Shown here one piece after another: positions 61,164 to 64,000 of a DNA stretch of 64,000 bases. The notes below the pieces were generated by a model that was not told the origin of the DNA, ran no database searches, and was given only the letters and a program-made list of their open reading frames with translations. Positions within the stretch are counted from its first letter, which is position 1; each line of letters opens with the position of its first letter. Source of the stretch: JBBROS01 sp965260935 (GTDB taxonomy: Bacteria; Pseudomonadota; Alphaproteobacteria; Acetobacterales; Acetobacteraceae); contig OZ253374.1 of assembly GCA_965260935.1 (NCBI GenBank), positions 3,348,001-3,412,000 of the forward strand, given 5' to 3'. The position numbers and the translations under genes were made by a program.

Positions 61164-62159
61164 ATGGCAGGTCGCGAGACGTCTAAGCCAGGCGCGTCCG
61201 GACGGCGCCCGTGGGCCAGCTATCTCGGGGTCGCCCTTGCCACGGCCGCTTGCATGATGGCGTTCTACGGCGCGGTCCTGGCCGGGCTGGCCGCCACTGG
61301 GAACCTGCCGCCGCCTGCCTTTGTCAACAGTCTCTGCGCCGATGCCAAGCTGCAACACATCCGCAACAACCCGCCTGACGCTCCGACCGCGCTGATCGTT
61401 GGCTCCTCCATTGCCTGGCGGAATTTCGACAGCGCCGCCATCGTCCAGCAACACCCCTCCGCGCGCCCGCTGAATGGCGGCATCTGCGGCTTGCGCGCCA
61501 ACCAGACCGAGTTCGTCGCCGACTTCTTCCTCCGCCGCTATCCGAGCGTGAAGCAGGTGCTGTTCCTGCTCGTCCCGGAAGACCTCCTCCTGTGCAGCCG
61601 CACCAATCCCGTCTTGTTCAATGCCGACGACGTCAACGCATACCTTTCGCGCACCGATTGGAACTGGCTCAACTACCTGCGATACTTTGATCCAGTGTCC
61701 CTTGTCCGCAACGCCGTCAGCCTGCGCGCCAAAGAGGCGAACCGGATCCCGCTCGATCCGCTGGTGTTCACCCAATACGAGGATGGGCCGCTGAACACCT
61801 CCGAGTCGAAAGGCATTCTCTACGGCCGATTCGGCTTCCCTGACCGAACGTGCCTCGACGCCGTGCACGACCTTGCCAAATCGGTGCATGACAGCGGCCG
61901 GGACATGCTCGTCGCCGCCTCCCCGCTCAGCCCTGAATGGGTTTCGGCGTTCGATAAGGACGGCGCCTTTCGCGCCGCGTTCGTCGCCGCCGTCAAATCC
62001 AGTCTTGAAGGCACCGGCGCCGAGTTCTGGGACGGCATCCGGCAAGCCGCCCAGCCGCAGGCTGCCTTCACGGACGACATCCACATGCGCTGGTCAGGCG
62101 CCGAACGCTTCTCCACGGCCCTGGTCCACGACACCCGTTTCGGCACGCCGGCGCAGTAA
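61164..62159 (+). CDS. SGNH/AlgJ-like acylation accessory protein
   Basis: The 331-residue product has an N-terminal membrane helix (LGVALATAACMMAFYGAVLA) and a periplasmic domain. TALIVGSSIAWRNFDSAAI resembles the Ser-containing GDS/GSS block of SGNH hydrolases, with GICGLRANQTEF as a G/N block and FTDDIHMRWSGAERF as the D-x-x-H block. Such proteins (AlgJ/AlgX-like) transfer acyl groups from an MBOAT partner to a polysaccharide. The MBOAT gene starts 11 bp downstream, which supports that pairing. The first of three genes in this module. Confidence 0.82.
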   Translation: MAGRETSKPGASGRRPWASYLGVALATAACMMAFYGAVLAGLAATGNLPPPAFVNSLCADAKLQHIRNNPPDAPTALIVGSSIAWRNFDSAAIVQQHPSARPLNGGICGLRANQTEFVADFFLRRYPSVKQVLFLLVPEDLLLCSRTNPVLFNADDVNAYLSRTDWNWLNYLRYFDPVSLVRNAVSLRAKEANRIPLDPLVFTQYEDGPLNTSESKGILYGRFGFPDRTCLDAVHDLAKSVHDSGRDMLVAASPLSPEWVSAFDKDGAFRAAFVAAVKSSLEGTGAEFWDGIRQAAQPQAAFTDDIHMRWSGAERFSTALVHDTRFGTPAQ

Positions 62160-62170
62160 GGACGGCAGCG

Positions 62171-63733
62171 ATGCTCTTCAACTCCGGCCCCTTCCTGCTC
62201 GGCTTGCTGCCCGTTGCCCTGATCGGCTTTTTCCTGCTCGGCGCCGCGGGCTGGCGCCGCTCGGCCATCGTCTGGCTGTCGTTCATCTCGCTGGTTTTCT
62301 ACGGCGCCTGGAACGTCGATTACGTCCCGTTGCTGCTCGGCTCCATCGCCGCCAACTACGCCGTCGCCCGCGTCCTTGCCCGGACTCAATCCCGCGCCTT
62401 GCTGGCGGCCGGCGTGATCGGCAATTTGGCCCTGCTCGGTTATTACAAATACGCCGGCTTTCTGGTAATCTCCCTGAACGAGGCCACCGGCGCGGGCCTG
62501 CCCGTTCCCAGCATCCTGTTGCCGCTTGCCATCTCCTTCTACACTTTCCAGCAGATTGCTTTCCTGGTCGACGCGCACGACCGGATCGCCGCCGAGCCTA
62601 GCTTTCTTAATTACTGCATGTTCATCACCTTCTTCCCGCACCTGATCGCGGGGCCGATCACGCACCACCGCGAGATGATCCCCCAATTCGACAACCCGGC
62701 CATCTTCCGCCCGCAAATCCGCATGATGGCGCTCGGCGCCACCGTGTTCATCGTCGGCCTGTTCAAGAAGGTCATCATCGCCGACACCATCGCCACCTAC
62801 GCCGCCCCGGTGTTCACCGCCTCCAACCTTGGCGACCCGGTGCAGGCCTTCCAAGCCTGGGGCGGCGCACTGGCCTACACGTTGCAGATGTACTTCGACT
62901 TTTCCGGCTATTCCGACATGGCGATCGGCCTTGGCCTGCTGTTCGGCGTCCGCCTGCCGTTCAACTTCGACAGCCCGCTCAAGGCCCGCAATGTCATCGA
63001 CTACTGGGCCCGCTGGCATATGACGCTGACCCGTTTCGTCACCGCCTATCTCTACAACCCCGTCGCCATGCGCATCACCCGGGCCCGGATGGAGGCAGGC
63101 AAGCCCCGCATGAAGCCGAGAACCATCACCGCCGGGGCCTTCGCCAGCCTGATCGCCTTCCCGACCATCCTGTCCATGCTCGTCATCGGCTGGTGGCACG
63201 GCGCTGGCTGGCAGTTCGCCCTGTTCGGCTTGGTGCATGGCGTCTTTCTCACCATCAATCACGGCTTCCGCGCCCTCAAGGCCCGGCGCGGCCTCCCGTT
63301 GGAAAGCACCCGCGCCGTTTTCCTGATCCCCTCCACCCTGCTCACCCTCGCCTGCGTCGTCATCGGCCTCGTCCTGTTCCGCTCTCCGGACGTCGCTAGC
63401 GGCATCACCATGCTCGCCAACATGGCGGGCGCCCACGGCATCGGCCTGCACGGCTCGGCCCTGTTCGACCGCGCCATGGCGCTCTGGATCGCCGCCCTGC
63501 TCGTCATTGTTTGGGTGTTTCCCAACACCCAGGAATGGTTGCGCAACTATGAGACCGGGATCGGCCCGCTGCATCCCCCAACCTGGATCGAGCGCCGCAC
63601 TGGCGCCATCGCCACCCTGTTCACTTGGCGTCCCACCCCGCAATACGCCATCGTCATGGGCCTGCTCGCCTTCGCGGCCCTTTCCCGCGCCCTTTCGGCA
63701 GCGCCCACTGAATTCCTCTACTTCAAATTCTAA
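62171..63733 (+). CDS. MBOAT family O-acyltransferase (AlgI-like)
   Basis: The 520-residue product has about 11 membrane helices. LGYYKYAGFLVISLNE, LPLAISFYTFQQIAFLVDAH and MYFDFSGYSDMAIGLGLLFG are AlgI-family hallmarks. The catalytic His is in MLVIGWWHGAGWQFALFGLV. HLIAGPITHHREMIPQF is also conserved. It moves acyl (often acetyl) groups across the inner membrane for polysaccharide acylation. The acyl donor may be the ACP encoded just downstream. Confidence 0.95.
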   Translation: MLFNSGPFLLGLLPVALIGFFLLGAAGWRRSAIVWLSFISLVFYGAWNVDYVPLLLGSIAANYAVARVLARTQSRALLAAGVIGNLALLGYYKYAGFLVISLNEATGAGLPVPSILLPLAISFYTFQQIAFLVDAHDRIAAEPSFLNYCMFITFFPHLIAGPITHHREMIPQFDNPAIFRPQIRMMALGATVFIVGLFKKVIIADTIATYAAPVFTASNLGDPVQAFQAWGGALAYTLQMYFDFSGYSDMAIGLGLLFGVRLPFNFDSPLKARNVIDYWARWHMTLTRFVTAYLYNPVAMRITRARMEAGKPRMKPRTITAGAFASLIAFPTILSMLVIGWWHGAGWQFALFGLVHGVFLTINHGFRALKARRGLPLESTRAVFLIPSTLLTLACVVIGLVLFRSPDVASGITMLANMAGAHGIGLHGSALFDRAMALWIAALLVIVWVFPNTQEWLRNYETGIGPLHPPTWIERRTGAIATLFTWRPTPQYAIVMGLLAFAALSRALSAAPTEFLYFKF

Positions 63734-63754
63734 CGGGCGCTTCGCGCGCCGATC

Positions 63755-64000
63755 ATGCCAGAAAGCCACGACATGGATGAGACCGAAATCTACGAGAAGC
63801 TGACCCCTGTTTTTCAGGATATCCTCGACGACGACGACCTTAAGCTCCACCCCGCGCTGAACGCCAACGACGTCGAGACTTGGGACAGCATGAGCAACGT
63901 CCATCTTATGCTCACGGTCGAACGGACCTTCGGCATCCGTTTGTCGGCCGGGCAGGTCGCCTCGCTCGAGAATGTCGGCGATTTGGTGCAGTTGATCCAG
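63755..64000 (+). CDS. Acyl carrier protein, truncated by window end
   Basis: ATG 63755 (or 63773) opens an acidic frame of at least 82 residues, still open at base 64000. FQDILDDDDLKLHPALNAND precedes VETWDSMSNVHLMLTVERTF, where Ser in WDSMSNVHL is the phosphopantetheine site of acyl carrier proteins. FGIRLSAGQVASLENVGDLV is the fourth helix region. It probably carries the acyl group for the MBOAT enzyme 21 bp upstream. Small ACPs linked to MBOAT genes are known in alginate-like and D-alanylation systems. Confidence 0.9.
   Translation, partial: MPESHDMDETEIYEKLTPVFQDILDDDDLKLHPALNANDVETWDSMSNVHLMLTVERTFGIRLSAGQVASLENVGDLVQLIQ

Noticed and set aside
60933..62084. Upstream extension of the flippase reading frame
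   Set aside because: The product before ATG 60932 is composition noise, overlaps the SGNH gene antisense, and the flippase N-terminus begins normally at MTQQPQ.
61820..63904. Long minus-strand frame opposite the MBOAT gene
   Set aside because: Q/G/E/D-rich low-complexity shadow; the plus-strand MBOAT has full family motifs.

Overview
The window is high-GC DNA (most genes clearly GC-rich, G/C at third positions) from a Gram-negative bacterium. An RND pump, a PqiABC set, an outer-membrane barrel and an exosortase A locus indicate a proteobacterium. A tRNA-Arg(CCU) interrupted by a small group I intron, a known situation in Alphaproteobacteria, makes an alphaproteobacterium most likely. Acetobacteraceae or relatives is only my guess.

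Layout. 1-10.6 kb: the 3' end of ppdK, an AT-rich orphan membrane gene, an SDR, an IS4-family insertion sequence with an intact 10-bp target duplication and a frameshifted transposase, an RND pump with its adaptor, a decayed MFS remnant, and a threonine-synthase-like enzyme. 11-21.6 kb: a first polysaccharide region. It has three glycosyltransferases, a large GH26-like protein with three repeated carbohydrate-binding-type domains, and an opposing operon of ATPase/membrane protein, Sel1 protein, lytic transglycosylase and flippase. 21.6-30.5 kb: GNAT, EttA, PqiABC, then an aldo/keto reductase, dipeptidase and BKACE operon. 30.7-31.0 kb: the intron-containing tRNA-Arg(CCU). 31.4-32.7 kb: a cytochrome P450.

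32.8-50.7 kb is a coherent exosortase A (XrtA/PEP-CTERM) exopolysaccharide locus organised as two divergent operons. Leftward are the priming glycosyltransferase, PrsK, PrsR, PrsT and a GT4 enzyme. Rightward are a tyrosine autokinase, an outer-membrane barrel, an AAA ATPase, a polysaccharide deacetylase, a FemAB-like protein, a glycosyltransferase and XrtA. A sigma-54-like promoter lies between them, which fits because PrsR is a sigma-54 activator. No Wzc-type co-polymerase, Wza-type exporter or PEP-CTERM substrate is seen inside the window.

50.7-64 kb: an IS3-type remnant, a PRC-barrel protein, a cytochrome b plus Tat-exported molybdoenzyme pair, an SDR with no standard start codon, a DUF4910/DUF3405-like pair, and a second sugar cluster (rfbF, C-methyltransferase, sugar epimerase, flippase). 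It ends with an acylation module (SGNH-like protein, MBOAT acyltransferase, acyl carrier protein) cut by the window edge.

The clearest direct observations are the group I intron, the IS insertion that duplicates both flanking stop codons, and the architecture of the polysaccharide operons. Family assignments come from motifs read by eye, since no database search was possible.
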